Positions 16,824-24,094 of a stretch of DNA of 64,000 bases are shown here, one piece after another. The DNA is from Chloroflexota bacterium (lineage in GTDB: Bacteria > Chloroflexota > Anaerolineae > Anaerolineales > Villigracilaceae). How positions within the stretch are numbered: position 1 is the stretch's first letter; the number at the start of each line of letters is the position of its first letter. The position numbers and the translations under genes are program-made. The stretch covers positions 209,984 to 273,983 of the forward strand of contig JAIOAU010000001.1 in NCBI GenBank assembly GCA_019873655.1, given 5' to 3'. The notes beneath the pieces are model-generated. The model was given only the letters and a program-made list of their open reading frames with translations, did no database searches and had not been told where the DNA came from.

Positions 16824-17756
16824 CTACTTGTCGCGAGCGCAGCGAAATCCCACCGCCGGGCCGTAGTACATCGGCGGGGCGGAGTTGCGCACCCAGACGC
16901 GCAGGTCCATGTCGTAGGTGTTGCGCGAGCCGCCGTGCATCAGCCGGTCGCTGAAGCCTTCCTGCGGCTGGACGTCGCCCACCCACTGCCAGACGTTGCC
17001 AGCCATGTCGTAAAGGCCGTAGGGCGAGGCGGCGTTGATGGTTTGAAACCCATCGTACGAGCGGCCGTTGTAGAAGCCGACCGGCGTGGTCAGCGAGCCG
17101 TAGGAGGACATGTCCTCGAAGGGGTCGCGGCTGGCGTAGAAGTTGGCGTGCTGACGGGTGATTTCGTCGCCCCAGGGGTAGGCGCGGGCGTCGTCGGAGC
17201 CGCGGGCGGCCTTCTCCCATTCGAGTTCGGTCGGCAGACGCCAGCCGTAGGAACCGCAATAGGCCCAGGCCCCGAACCAGGAGACGTTCGTCATCGGGTG
17301 ATTCTCCCAGCCGGGCTTGACGGCGAAGGTCTGCCCGTCGAAGGTGAAGCGCGAGGCCGGGTCGGCGAGCGGGACGAGCAGGTAGTTGCCCGCGTCGATG
17401 CGGATTTCGTGCTTCTTGCCGTGGAAGGGGTCGCCGGGGTAGAAGGCGACGGCGTAGTCGCCCTCGATGAGCACGCTTCCGTCGGCCAGGGCGGCGTTGA
17501 GGAAGTCCACATATTGGGCGACGGTGACTGGCGTGACCATGATCTCGTAGTCGTAGGGAATCTCTTCGAGTTCGGCTTGCTGCCCGTGATAGAAGGGGCC
17601 GGCCGGGACGCGCGCCCAGGCCGCGGGGTCCACGCCCGTGTCGTAGACCGGAATGGCCGGGTCGAGGTCCACGGGGGCGCAGGCGGCCAGGAGGACGAGG
17701 AGCAGGCCCAGGGTCTGTACTGAGCGAAGTCGAAGTGTCAGGACGATGCGCTTCAT
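16824..17756 (-). CDS. SUMF1/FGE-like lipoprotein, probably non-catalytic
   Basis: A 310-residue exported protein with lipobox LLAAC (C26) and a full formylglycine-generating-enzyme-sulfatase-modifying-factor fold: VPAGPFYHGQ, PVTVAQYVDFLN, HPMTNVSWFGAWAYC, RLPTELEWEKAARG, YPWGDE, YGLYDMAGNVWQWVGD, and a final VGFRCARDK. The copper-binding active-site cysteine pair of true FGE, expected in the RGGSW-CR region, is absent: here it is HGGSRNTYDMDLRVWVRNS. It is therefore likely a binding protein. The N-terminal LRSVQT is encoded by a CTTCGCTCAGTACAG insert. The ATG overlaps the stop of the gene upstream (ATGA), so translation is coupled to the polytopic protein at 17753-19222. Confidence 0.82.
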   Translation of the reverse strand: MKRIVLTLRLRSVQTLGLLLVLLAACAPVDLDPAIPVYDTGVDPAAWARVPAGPFYHGQQAELEEIPYDYEIMVTPVTVAQYVDFLNAALADGSVLIEGDYAVAFYPGDPFHGKKHEIRIDAGNYLLVPLADPASRFTFDGQTFAVKPGWENHPMTNVSWFGAWAYCGSYGWRLPTELEWEKAARGSDDARAYPWGDEITRQHANFYASRDPFEDMSSYGSLTTPVGFYNGRSYDGFQTINAASPYGLYDMAGNVWQWVGDVQPQEGFSDRLMHGGSRNTYDMDLRVWVRNSAPPMYYGPAVGFRCARDK

Positions 17757-19222
17757 TTCGACACCTCCTCGGCGAGTTCTTGGGCGGATTCTTCCGTCCA
17801 GCGGCCTTTCTTCTTGAACAGGTCGGCCAGCCGCCAGATCATGACCATCGCCAGGACGACCAGCAGCATGCCCAGGCCGAAGTCCATCAAAATCATGACG
17901 GTGTTGACCAGCGGCTGCTGGGAGGCTTCGTCAATGAACAGGCGCTTGGTCTCGAAGATGGTGACGGCGGCAAAGGCCAGGTCGGAGAGGATGATGATGG
18001 CCCAGCCGTATAGGCGGCGGAGTTTGCCCTTCAGGCCGATGATGTCGCCGTAGTAGAGCAGGATGATGGTGGCGATGATGGCCGAGAGGACGTGCCAGTG
18101 GCCGGTCAGTTCGATGCGCTCCTCGCGGTGCGGCCACAGACGGAAGATTTCGTCCAGGCGCACGGCGTAGAAGATGCCGATGCCGCTGACGGTGAAGTTC
18201 ATGAAGACCATCTGCCAGAGCGGGCCGAAGCGCAGCGGGTCGCGCAGGAGCGCCTTGAACTTCTGCCAGCCGGAGGGCTTTTCGATTCCGGCCACGCCCT
18301 CGCGGATGAGTTTGTCCCAGCCGAAGATGACCAGCATCAGCGCGCCGAGCATGGCGGGCGTCGCGCCGACGTAGATGATCATGTGGGCGATCGGCTCCAG
18401 CGGCGTCACCACGCCCCAGACGCCCAGGTTCAAGATGATCGTGCCGAAGATGATGAGCGGCATGGCGATCTTGTGCAGGATGCCCTTGAAACCCAGCCAG
18501 CGGCCAATGATGAGCGTAATCATGATGGCAATCAGCGCCAGCATGATGTGCAGGTGGCCGATGACCGAGTATTCCATCGTGGTCTTTTCGGGCAGGCGGA
18601 TGATGTTCTCGGCCAGGAAGACCTCGAAGCCGTTGCCGAAGTACGAGCCGGGGACGGCCCCGAAGAGCGCCGAGATGACCGTGGTCAGCGCGGTGGCGAA
18701 GAAGGCGGCGCGCTCCAGGTCCACGCGGCCCTTGCCATCTTTCCCACCGGGGAGCAGGTAATCTTTCTCCCAGGGCCAGAGGGCGATGGTCAGCAGGACG
18801 CCGGCGAAGAAGATGAGCGCCAGGCCGGTGATGTAGAGGCCGTGGAAGACCCACTCATGCCCCCAGTAGGCGAACAGCAGGCCGAAGATCATCGCCAGCA
18901 GGTAGCCGACCGTGATGAGGACGCGCACGGCTTTGCGGTAAAAGGCGCGCATCCCCAGCAGGCTGGTGATCATGTAGACCTCGATCGCGACGACGGCCAT
19001 GGCAATCGAGTGGTACAGGATGATGATGCGCCCCTCGCGCTCGGCCGGGTGCAAATCCATGCCCAGGGCGCGGACGATGACCTCGCGCACGCCCATCTCG
19101 GCCATCGGGCCGGAGAGCATGCCGAAGAGCGCCGTCGTCACGGCAATCATCGCAACCGCGACCAGGATGAGGCCTTTGGTCGTGCCGAAGAGGTATCTGA
19201 AGCGTTCTTTGATGAAATGCAT
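17753..19222 (-). CDS. Histidine-rich polytopic membrane protein, candidate heme protein
   Basis: A 489-residue protein with about twelve transmembrane helices. The start at 19222 is preferred because GGAGAG precedes it; an upstream ATG at 19234 overlaps that site. Histidines cluster in or at helix ends: YHSIAM, YWGHEWVFHG, two GHxH motifs (VIGHLHIMLAL and LTGHWHVLSA) and IAHMIIYVG. GHxH motifs of this kind coordinate heme in cbb3/NOR-type oxidase subunits, but no His-His pair for CuB is seen. The helix count, His pattern and proximity to ctaB make a heme-bearing electron-transfer subunit a reasonable guess. I do not recognise a named family. It is translationally coupled to the SUMF1-like lipoprotein. 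Confidence 0.72.
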   Translation of the reverse strand: MHFIKERFRYLFGTTKGLILVAVAMIAVTTALFGMLSGPMAEMGVREVIVRALGMDLHPAEREGRIIILYHSIAMAVVAIEVYMITSLLGMRAFYRKAVRVLITVGYLLAMIFGLLFAYWGHEWVFHGLYITGLALIFFAGVLLTIALWPWEKDYLLPGGKDGKGRVDLERAAFFATALTTVISALFGAVPGSYFGNGFEVFLAENIIRLPEKTTMEYSVIGHLHIMLALIAIMITLIIGRWLGFKGILHKIAMPLIIFGTIILNLGVWGVVTPLEPIAHMIIYVGATPAMLGALMLVIFGWDKLIREGVAGIEKPSGWQKFKALLRDPLRFGPLWQMVFMNFTVSGIGIFYAVRLDEIFRLWPHREERIELTGHWHVLSAIIATIILLYYGDIIGLKGKLRRLYGWAIIILSDLAFAAVTIFETKRLFIDEASQQPLVNTVMILMDFGLGMLLVVLAMVMIWRLADLFKKKGRWTEESAQELAEEVSK

Positions 19223-19239
19223 AACACTCTCCATGTTTT

Positions 19240-19343
19240 GACGTTGGAACGTTTGAAGGTTGGAACGTTGGAAAGTTGGCGTTTATGCCCAACGTTCCGA
19301 CCTCTCAACTTGCCGACTTGCAACATGCAAACTTGCCAACGTC
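19240..19343. repeat. Imperfect GTTGGAACGTT repeat with inverted half
   Basis: Repeats of the form GTTGGAACGTTTGAAG and GTTGGAAAGTTGG run from about 19245 to 19278 and are followed by complementary CAACGTTCCGACC and CAACTTGCCGACTTGCAA units. The gap could form a long imperfect stem. Similar sequence is embedded in the helicase gene at about 6550-6610. Confidence 0.75.
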
Positions 19344-19961
19344 CTATTTCCGAATATCCTTCACGAACCCAAACGTAAACGCCAGCGTCATGAGCAGCAG
19401 AAGCGGGGTCAGGATGGTCATGACGAACTGCGGGCTGAAGAAGAGCAACTGCGAGCCGAGCGAGAGGAAGGCCAGCGCAATCCCGCCCAGGCCGATGAGC
19501 AGTCCGCCGATTCCGACCCACCAGAAGCCTTTCGCCGCGCCTTTGGCGATGAACGGCCCGATGAAGATGACCAGCCCCGCCGCGCCGTGGAAGAGCGGCA
19601 CGGCAATCTTGCGCAGCAGGTCGATCCCGCCGAAACTGGCGGCCGCAATCGCCAGGAAGCCCACCAGCGCGAACCACTTGAAGGCCTTCTTCCACTGCGG
19701 GAAGTACTGCTCCACCAGGCCCATCGAGATGCCCAGCGGGATGAGCGAGGCCACGGTCAGCACGGCCGGCTTGCCCAGGATGCCCAGCCCCAGGAAGATG
19801 AGCAGCAGCCCGGAGACCAGCAGGACGAGGAAGCCCATCATGTAATAGACATCGTAGAGGGCTTTGCCCCTGCTCCAGCGCGTGTAGAAGCGCCAGAGCA
19901 GATAGATGGCCACGAGGCCGGTCAAGAGAAGAAACAGATTATCGAGGGTGAACAGGTTCAT
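19344..19961 (-). CDS. Multi-pass membrane protein, paralogue of the 15186-15791 product
   Basis: A 205-residue protein with six or so helices and an AAGGAG ribosome-binding site. It shares the last two thirds with the 15186-15791 product, including HGAAGLVIFIGPF and GIGGLLIGLGGIALAF. N-terminal MNLFTLDNLFLLLTGLVAIYLLWRF is a membrane helix followed by TRWSRGKALYD. It is the first gene after a Crp/Fnr-type palindrome at 20064-20079, about 100 nt upstream of the start, and is followed by the His-rich protein. No known family is recognised. Confidence 0.75.
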   Translation of the reverse strand: MNLFTLDNLFLLLTGLVAIYLLWRFYTRWSRGKALYDVYYMMGFLVLLVSGLLLIFLGLGILGKPAVLTVASLIPLGISMGLVEQYFPQWKKAFKWFALVGFLAIAAASFGGIDLLRKIAVPLFHGAAGLVIFIGPFIAKGAAKGFWWVGIGGLLIGLGGIALAFLSLGSQLLFFSPQFVMTILTPLLLLMTLAFTFGFVKDIRK

Positions 19962-20063
19962 GACAATCTCCTTTTCTGGAGGGGAAAGACCTCCATAGAT
20001 TCAAACCCGCACGCCTTGCGCGGGGTATCTATGTGAATTATGGCACATGAACCGGTTCGATTC

Positions 20064-20079
20064 TGTGATAAAGGTCACA
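20064..20079. promoter_or_regulatory. Crp/Fnr-type palindrome TGTGATAAAGGTCACA
   Basis: TGTGA-N6-TCACA, the half-site spacing bound by Crp-like regulators. It lies in the 138-nt gap upstream of the minus-strand gene starting at 19961. Inferred to be bound by the Crp/Fnr protein encoded at 21996-22673. Confidence 0.6.
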
Positions 20080-20099
20080 TTCCGTTTCTTCCTGGACCC

Positions 20100-20888
20100 T
20101 CAGCCGGCATCCTGTTTCTCGAGCAGGGCGCGCCCTGCGGGCAGGAGCAGATAAATCAACAGGCCTGCGCCGAGGAGCGGGGCGGGCAGGAACATCGAGA
20201 AGCGCCCCAGCCGCAGCACGTCGCTGACCCCGAGCGGAAAGCCGCCCAGCATGGACATCAGCGCCGCGAAGACGCCCAGCGGCAGCGCCCATTCTTTGCG
20301 CTTCAGCGTCGCGAAGATGAACACCGCCCAGGCCGCCGCGCCCCACCAGTTGACCATCTGCGTCACGGCATAGACGCCGTGCAGGAACGGGTCGGGGACG
20401 GTCTGATAGCGCGAAATGCTGGCGACGCCGTCCATGAAGGTCAGCACGTAGGCCAAACCGGCGACGAAGGTCAGGGCGATGCGCTTCCAGGCCGCGCCGC
20501 CGACAATCAACATGCCGAACCACAGGACGGCGGCCAGGCCGAAGGTCGGGGCGGTGGGCGAGGGCAGGCCCACGCTGGCGGGCGGGATGATAGGGAAGAA
20601 GGCGGTCAGCATGTAAATGGTCGCCGCGACCGTTCCCCAGAACCAGGCCCAGGGCTGGCGGCGGGCGAATCCGTAGGCCGAGACGCCCATCAGCGCCGCC
20701 CCGGCCAGGGTCAGCCAGCCCAGGATGGCAAAGACAATCTGGACGGTGATGCCCTCGTCGGGCCGCCCCTCGGCCACCTTGCCGTCGATCGTCGGCTGGT
20801 AGATGCTGGCAATCTGGTAGGCCAGCAGCAGACCGGTCAGCAGGCCGAGCAGGGCCAGCGCCAGGCCGAGTGTTCGGTTGCCTTTCAT
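20100..20888 (-). CDS. Membrane protein of unknown function
   Basis: A 262-residue protein with seven or eight hydrophobic segments, starting MKGNRTLGLALALLGLLTG. Features shared with its neighbour at 20899-21747 include an RRQPWAWFWG segment (compare ARKAWGWRLAL) followed by a long helix, and a QPVQW/TQMVNWW-like helix, so the two may be distant relatives. Only 10 nt separate it from that gene, so they form an operon. No catalytic or cofactor motif is obvious. Position in the Crp/Fnr-flanked cluster suggests a role in the same membrane process. Confidence 0.7.
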   Translation of the reverse strand: MKGNRTLGLALALLGLLTGLLLAYQIASIYQPTIDGKVAEGRPDEGITVQIVFAILGWLTLAGAALMGVSAYGFARRQPWAWFWGTVAATIYMLTAFFPIIPPASVGLPSPTAPTFGLAAVLWFGMLIVGGAAWKRIALTFVAGLAYVLTFMDGVASISRYQTVPDPFLHGVYAVTQMVNWWGAAAWAVFIFATLKRKEWALPLGVFAALMSMLGGFPLGVSDVLRLGRFSMFLPAPLLGAGLLIYLLLPAGRALLEKQDAG

Positions 20889-20898
20889 GGTTGCCTCC

Positions 20899-21747
20899 TC
20901 ACGCGTTTGGGTCGGTCAGCGCCGCCTTGAACTTCGGGAACAGCAGCGTAAACAAAAGCCCGATGATGACCGGCAGGCCGTAGGAATAATCCCACGAAGT
21001 GGATTTCGCGATGACCAGGCGGATGATTTGCATCGGCACGTCTATCGTCACCAGCGAGACGACCGCCAGCAGCGCCAGCCGCCAGCCCCAGGCTTTGCGC
21101 GCCGCCAGCAGGTAGATGGCGACGAAGAGCAGGATGACGCAAATCCACTGAACGGGCTGCGACCAGGCCAGCACCCACCAGCCGATGCCGTCGTAGAGCG
21201 GCTTGTCGGGGCGGGTCAGCAGGGTGCGCAGGTTGCCGGTCCCGACGATGAAGGCGTGCGTGGTCAACATGCCGGCGAAGGTCAGCGCCAGGAACTGCCC
21301 CCACTTCAGCCACTTGTCCACCTTGCGCAGCAGGATGAGCGACCAGAAGAAGACCAGGCCGACGAAGGAGACGGCCATCGGCAGGGGGAAGCCGTCCACG
21401 AAGGAGACGTAGGGCATGAACATGAACATCCCGCCCGCCGAGGGGAAGGCCGAAGCCAGCAGGGCGGCCGGGAACGTCCACTCCTTGCCTTCGGCAATCG
21501 GCTTTGCCAGCAGCAGCAGGGCGATTCCGCCGATGAAAATCAGGCCGCGGTAGAGCGGAAAGGCGTACGAGAAAATCAGGATGCCGCTGGCGTAAGCCGG
21601 CTTTTCTTGCGAAACGACCACCAGCGCCGAGATGACCCGTTCCAGCGAGGTCTGGATGATGAACGGGGCGACGGCGACCATGAACAGGCCGACGATGACC
21701 GCCAGCGCGGCCAACAGCAGACGGATGTTGCGAGGCGTGTTTTCCAT
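20899..21747 (-). CDS. Membrane protein of unknown function, first gene of the minus-strand cluster
   Basis: A 282-residue protein; MENTPRNIRLLLAALAV at 21747 is preceded by AGGAGAAG. About eight transmembrane helices. Notable segments are FPSAGGMFMFMPYVSFVDGFPLP, TTHAFIVGTGNLRTLLT with a histidine in a helix, and WAWSQPVQW-like aromatic residues. It is the promoter-proximal gene of the minus-strand run down to 14381 and faces the divergent Crp/Fnr gene, with two palindromes (21920-21935, 21952-21967) in between. Family not recognised. Confidence 0.7.
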   Translation of the reverse strand: MENTPRNIRLLLAALAVIVGLFMVAVAPFIIQTSLERVISALVVVSQEKPAYASGILIFSYAFPLYRGLIFIGGIALLLLAKPIAEGKEWTFPAALLASAFPSAGGMFMFMPYVSFVDGFPLPMAVSFVGLVFFWSLILLRKVDKWLKWGQFLALTFAGMLTTHAFIVGTGNLRTLLTRPDKPLYDGIGWWVLAWSQPVQWICVILLFVAIYLLAARKAWGWRLALLAVVSLVTIDVPMQIIRLVIAKSTSWDYSYGLPVIIGLLFTLLFPKFKAALTDPNA

Positions 21748-21919
21748 ACACTTCTCCTGGAGGTGGAATGTTGTATGCAACAGGACTTACGCAAAATGAT
21801 GTCCATTTTTCACCGTCAAGTCGCCAACACATTCGAGAGTTCGCCAGGGATGCCTGGCGTCTCGATACACCCGTTGGCGTTCTCTGGGTCTTGGCGGTTC
21901 GCTATGTAAAGCCCTGTTA

Positions 21920-21935
21920 TGTGATATGTATCACA
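21920..21935. promoter_or_regulatory. Crp/Fnr-type palindrome TGTGATATGTATCACA
   Basis: TGTGA-N6-TCACA with the two central bases of each half also symmetric. It is in the divergent gap between the membrane-protein operon (start 21747) and the Crp/Fnr gene (start 21996), closer to the latter. Confidence 0.65.
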
Positions 21936-21951
21936 AGAAGAGTCAGAAGTC

Positions 21952-21967
21952 TTTGACTTAAGTCAAA
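21952..21967. promoter_or_regulatory. Perfect 16-bp palindrome TTTGACTTAAGTCAAA
   Basis: TTGAC-N4-GTCAA, the layout of Fnr/Dnr-type sites. Its centre lies about 36 nt upstream of the GTG start of the Crp/Fnr gene, which has a TATAAT box at 21984-21989, so it is placed for autoregulation. Confidence 0.65.
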
Positions 21968-21983
21968 TTTCCCTCAAAGCGAA

Positions 21984-21989
21984 TATAAT
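21984..21989 (+). promoter_or_regulatory. -10 box of the Crp/Fnr gene (leaderless)
   Basis: Perfect TATAAT 6 nt before the GTG at 21996. The mRNA should begin at or next to the start codon. Confidence 0.5.
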
Positions 21990-21995
21990 CGGGGC

Positions 21996-22673
21996 GTGAC
22001 GAACGAACTGCTCGAACTGCTGGCGGCGCATCCGGTCTTTTCTTCCCTCAGCGAAGCGGACCGTTCGCGGCTGGCCGACCTGGCCGTTCCGCGGCGCTGC
22101 GCCGCCGAGGAGTTCCTCGTCCTCGCCGGGGACTGCTGGCCGTATCTGTTCCTGGTTGTCGAGGGGTGTTTGCTGGCGCTCAAAGAGTCGAGTGAAGGGC
22201 GCAGTCTCATTGTCGCCGACGTGGAGGCCGGGGAGGTCTTCTGGGGGCTGGCCTTTTTCGAGCCGGGGATGCCGAATCCGGTCAGTTTGCAATCTCGCGG
22301 CGCGACTCGCCTGTATCTTTGGATGGCCGAAGATTTGCAGCCTCTCCTTCTCGAGAATGGCCGCCTGATGTGGGAACTGGCGCGGGCGATGGTGCGGCGC
22401 ATGCTGCGCGCCAGCGAGGTCATCGAGGGGTTGGCCTTCCAGCCGATTGCCAGCCGCCTGGCGCGTTTGCTCCTCGACCAGATTCCCGCCGACCGGCCGT
22501 CGGTCCCGCGCTCGCTCACCCTGGACGAACTGGCCGCCCGCCTCGGCACCAGCCGCGAGGTCGTTTGCCGGGCGCTCTACCGTTTCGCCGGCGATGGGCT
22601 GATCAACGTCACCCGCACCGAGTTCACGCTGACCGACCGAGACGGCTTGTCCCGTCTGGTGGAGGGAGACTGA
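21996..22673 (+). CDS. Crp/Fnr family transcriptional regulator
   Basis: A 225-residue regulator with an N-terminal cyclic-nucleotide-binding-like beta-roll (about residues 10-120), a dimerisation helix and a C-terminal HTH (about 165-215). The recognition helix TSREVVCRALYRF keeps the Arg-Glu...Arg pattern that contacts TGTGA half-sites in Crp, which agrees with the palindromes in this locus. The N-terminus lacks the cysteine cluster of Fnr, so it should not bind a 4Fe-4S cluster that way; heme, nitric oxide or nucleotide sensing are open. Divergent from the membrane-protein operon and 34 nt upstream of the flavoprotein gene. Confidence 0.9.
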   Translation: MTNELLELLAAHPVFSSLSEADRSRLADLAVPRRCAAEEFLVLAGDCWPYLFLVVEGCLLALKESSEGRSLIVADVEAGEVFWGLAFFEPGMPNPVSLQSRGATRLYLWMAEDLQPLLLENGRLMWELARAMVRRMLRASEVIEGLAFQPIASRLARLLLDQIPADRPSVPRSLTLDELAARLGTSREVVCRALYRFAGDGLINVTRTEFTLTDRDGLSRLVEGD

Positions 22674-22707
22674 AGCGATTCACTTTTTTGATTCGGAGGA
22701 ATGAAAC

Positions 22708-24006
22708 ATGGCCCAAATCGTTGTCATCGGCGCAGGGATCGCCGGATTGGCGGCAGCCTATCGGTTGCAGAAGGCCGGTCATTCGGTTGTCGTGCTCGAG
22801 GCCGCCGACCACGTCGGCGGACGCATGATCACCATCGAGTGGAACGGCTGGAGAATCGACCCGGGCGCCAAGTTCGTCACCGGCGGGGATACCTACCTGC
22901 TGGAAATGGTCGCCGATCTCGGCTTACAAGATCAACTCTATCCGATGTACACCGAGGGCGTCCCCACGGTGATTTTGCGCGACGGCAAGCAGCACGCAGT
23001 CGATTTTGTCTCGATTGGCTCTTACCTGCGCTGGACGGGCGTCTCTCTGCCGGCGCGCCTGGCGATGTTCAAGTTGATCCCCTATTTTCTCAAGACGGCC
23101 TTGCAGGTCAAGAATAAGTACCGCATGGACCAGGTCCCCGGCCCGGATGGCGAGACGCTGGAGGAGTTCTTCTGCCGGCGCATCAGCGCCGAAATGTACG
23201 AGTATTGGGCCTTCCCGACCTTCGAGACCTATTGCAGTTACGGCCCAGATGACCTCTCGCGCAAGGCGTTTCTGTCTTTGTTGATCAGTTATCTCAACAC
23301 GAAAAGTCTTGGCCTGCGCGCCGGGATCGGGACGTTGCCCGAGGCCATTGCCGCCCGTTTGGACGTTCGCTTGAGCGCGGCGGCAAAGCGGCTGGAATTC
23401 GCCGCCGACGGCGTGCGCGTCGTCTATGATCAGGCGGGTAAGCAGGCGGACCTGACCGCCGACCTGGCGGTGATCGCCGTCCCCGGCGACCAGGCCCTGG
23501 ACCTGCTGCCGGCGCCGCGTCCGGCCTGGCAGGCCTTCTTCCCGACCGTTCATTACAGCGAGACGGCCTCGATTTTCCCGGAAGTCGAAGGCGATTTCGA
23601 CCCGGGCGGGCCTGGTGTGATGATTCCGCGCGCCGAGAATATGTACGTTTGCTCGATTGGGATTGACCAAAAGCGGCCCGGTCAGACGCTCCTGCTGGTG
23701 GATACTTCTGTGGCTCAATATGACCCCAATGAGCCAGATGAAGTTATCATTCGCAAGAGCAAGGCGGATGTGGAAAAAATCTATCCCGAACTCGCCGGGC
23801 GGCTGGGCGAAACGCTGGTCTATCGCTGGTCGCGCAAAGTGCCGACCTTCCGCCCCGGCTATCTGGAGGCGCTGGCCCGTTTCCGGGCGGATATGCAGGA
23901 GCACCCGGTCTACTTCTGCGGCGATTACTTTGCCGGTCCGAGCACGGGCGGGGCGCTCTACAGCGGCTGGGAATGCGCCGACCGCATCCTGGGCCGGCTG
24001 GGGTGA
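22708..24006 (+). CDS. Protoporphyrinogen-oxidase-like FAD amine oxidase
   Basis: A 432-residue flavoprotein. The Rossmann motif GAGIAG is at residues 8-13, followed by the acidic LEAADHVGGRM segment; the C-terminal FAD contact CGDYFAGPSTGGALYSG is typical of HemY/NAD(P)-binding Rossmann-like amine oxidases. The nearest well-known activity is protoporphyrinogen IX oxidation, one step of heme biosynthesis, but phytoene-desaturase-like or unrelated amine oxidation cannot be excluded. GGAGGAA precedes the ATG. It follows the Crp/Fnr gene by 34 nt and may be co-transcribed. A heme role would match ctaB in the divergent operon. Confidence 0.8.
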   Translation: MAQIVVIGAGIAGLAAAYRLQKAGHSVVVLEAADHVGGRMITIEWNGWRIDPGAKFVTGGDTYLLEMVADLGLQDQLYPMYTEGVPTVILRDGKQHAVDFVSIGSYLRWTGVSLPARLAMFKLIPYFLKTALQVKNKYRMDQVPGPDGETLEEFFCRRISAEMYEYWAFPTFETYCSYGPDDLSRKAFLSLLISYLNTKSLGLRAGIGTLPEAIAARLDVRLSAAAKRLEFAADGVRVVYDQAGKQADLTADLAVIAVPGDQALDLLPAPRPAWQAFFPTVHYSETASIFPEVEGDFDPGGPGVMIPRAENMYVCSIGIDQKRPGQTLLLVDTSVAQYDPNEPDEVIIRKSKADVEKIYPELAGRLGETLVYRWSRKVPTFRPGYLEALARFRADMQEHPVYFCGDYFAGPSTGGALYSGWECADRILGRLG

Positions 24007-24094
24007 GTCTTCCAAACCCGTTCTGGAGGGTCGTGCGAAGACGGCCGCGATGCGCTAGAATGATTTTGACTTCTGCTACAAAAGGATTCCTCCC

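Noticed and set aside
16693-17259. N-terminal extension of CtaB through the 15-bp repeat
   Set aside because: CtaB homologues start at the MLKK position; the upstream part overlaps the SUMF1 gene in another frame.
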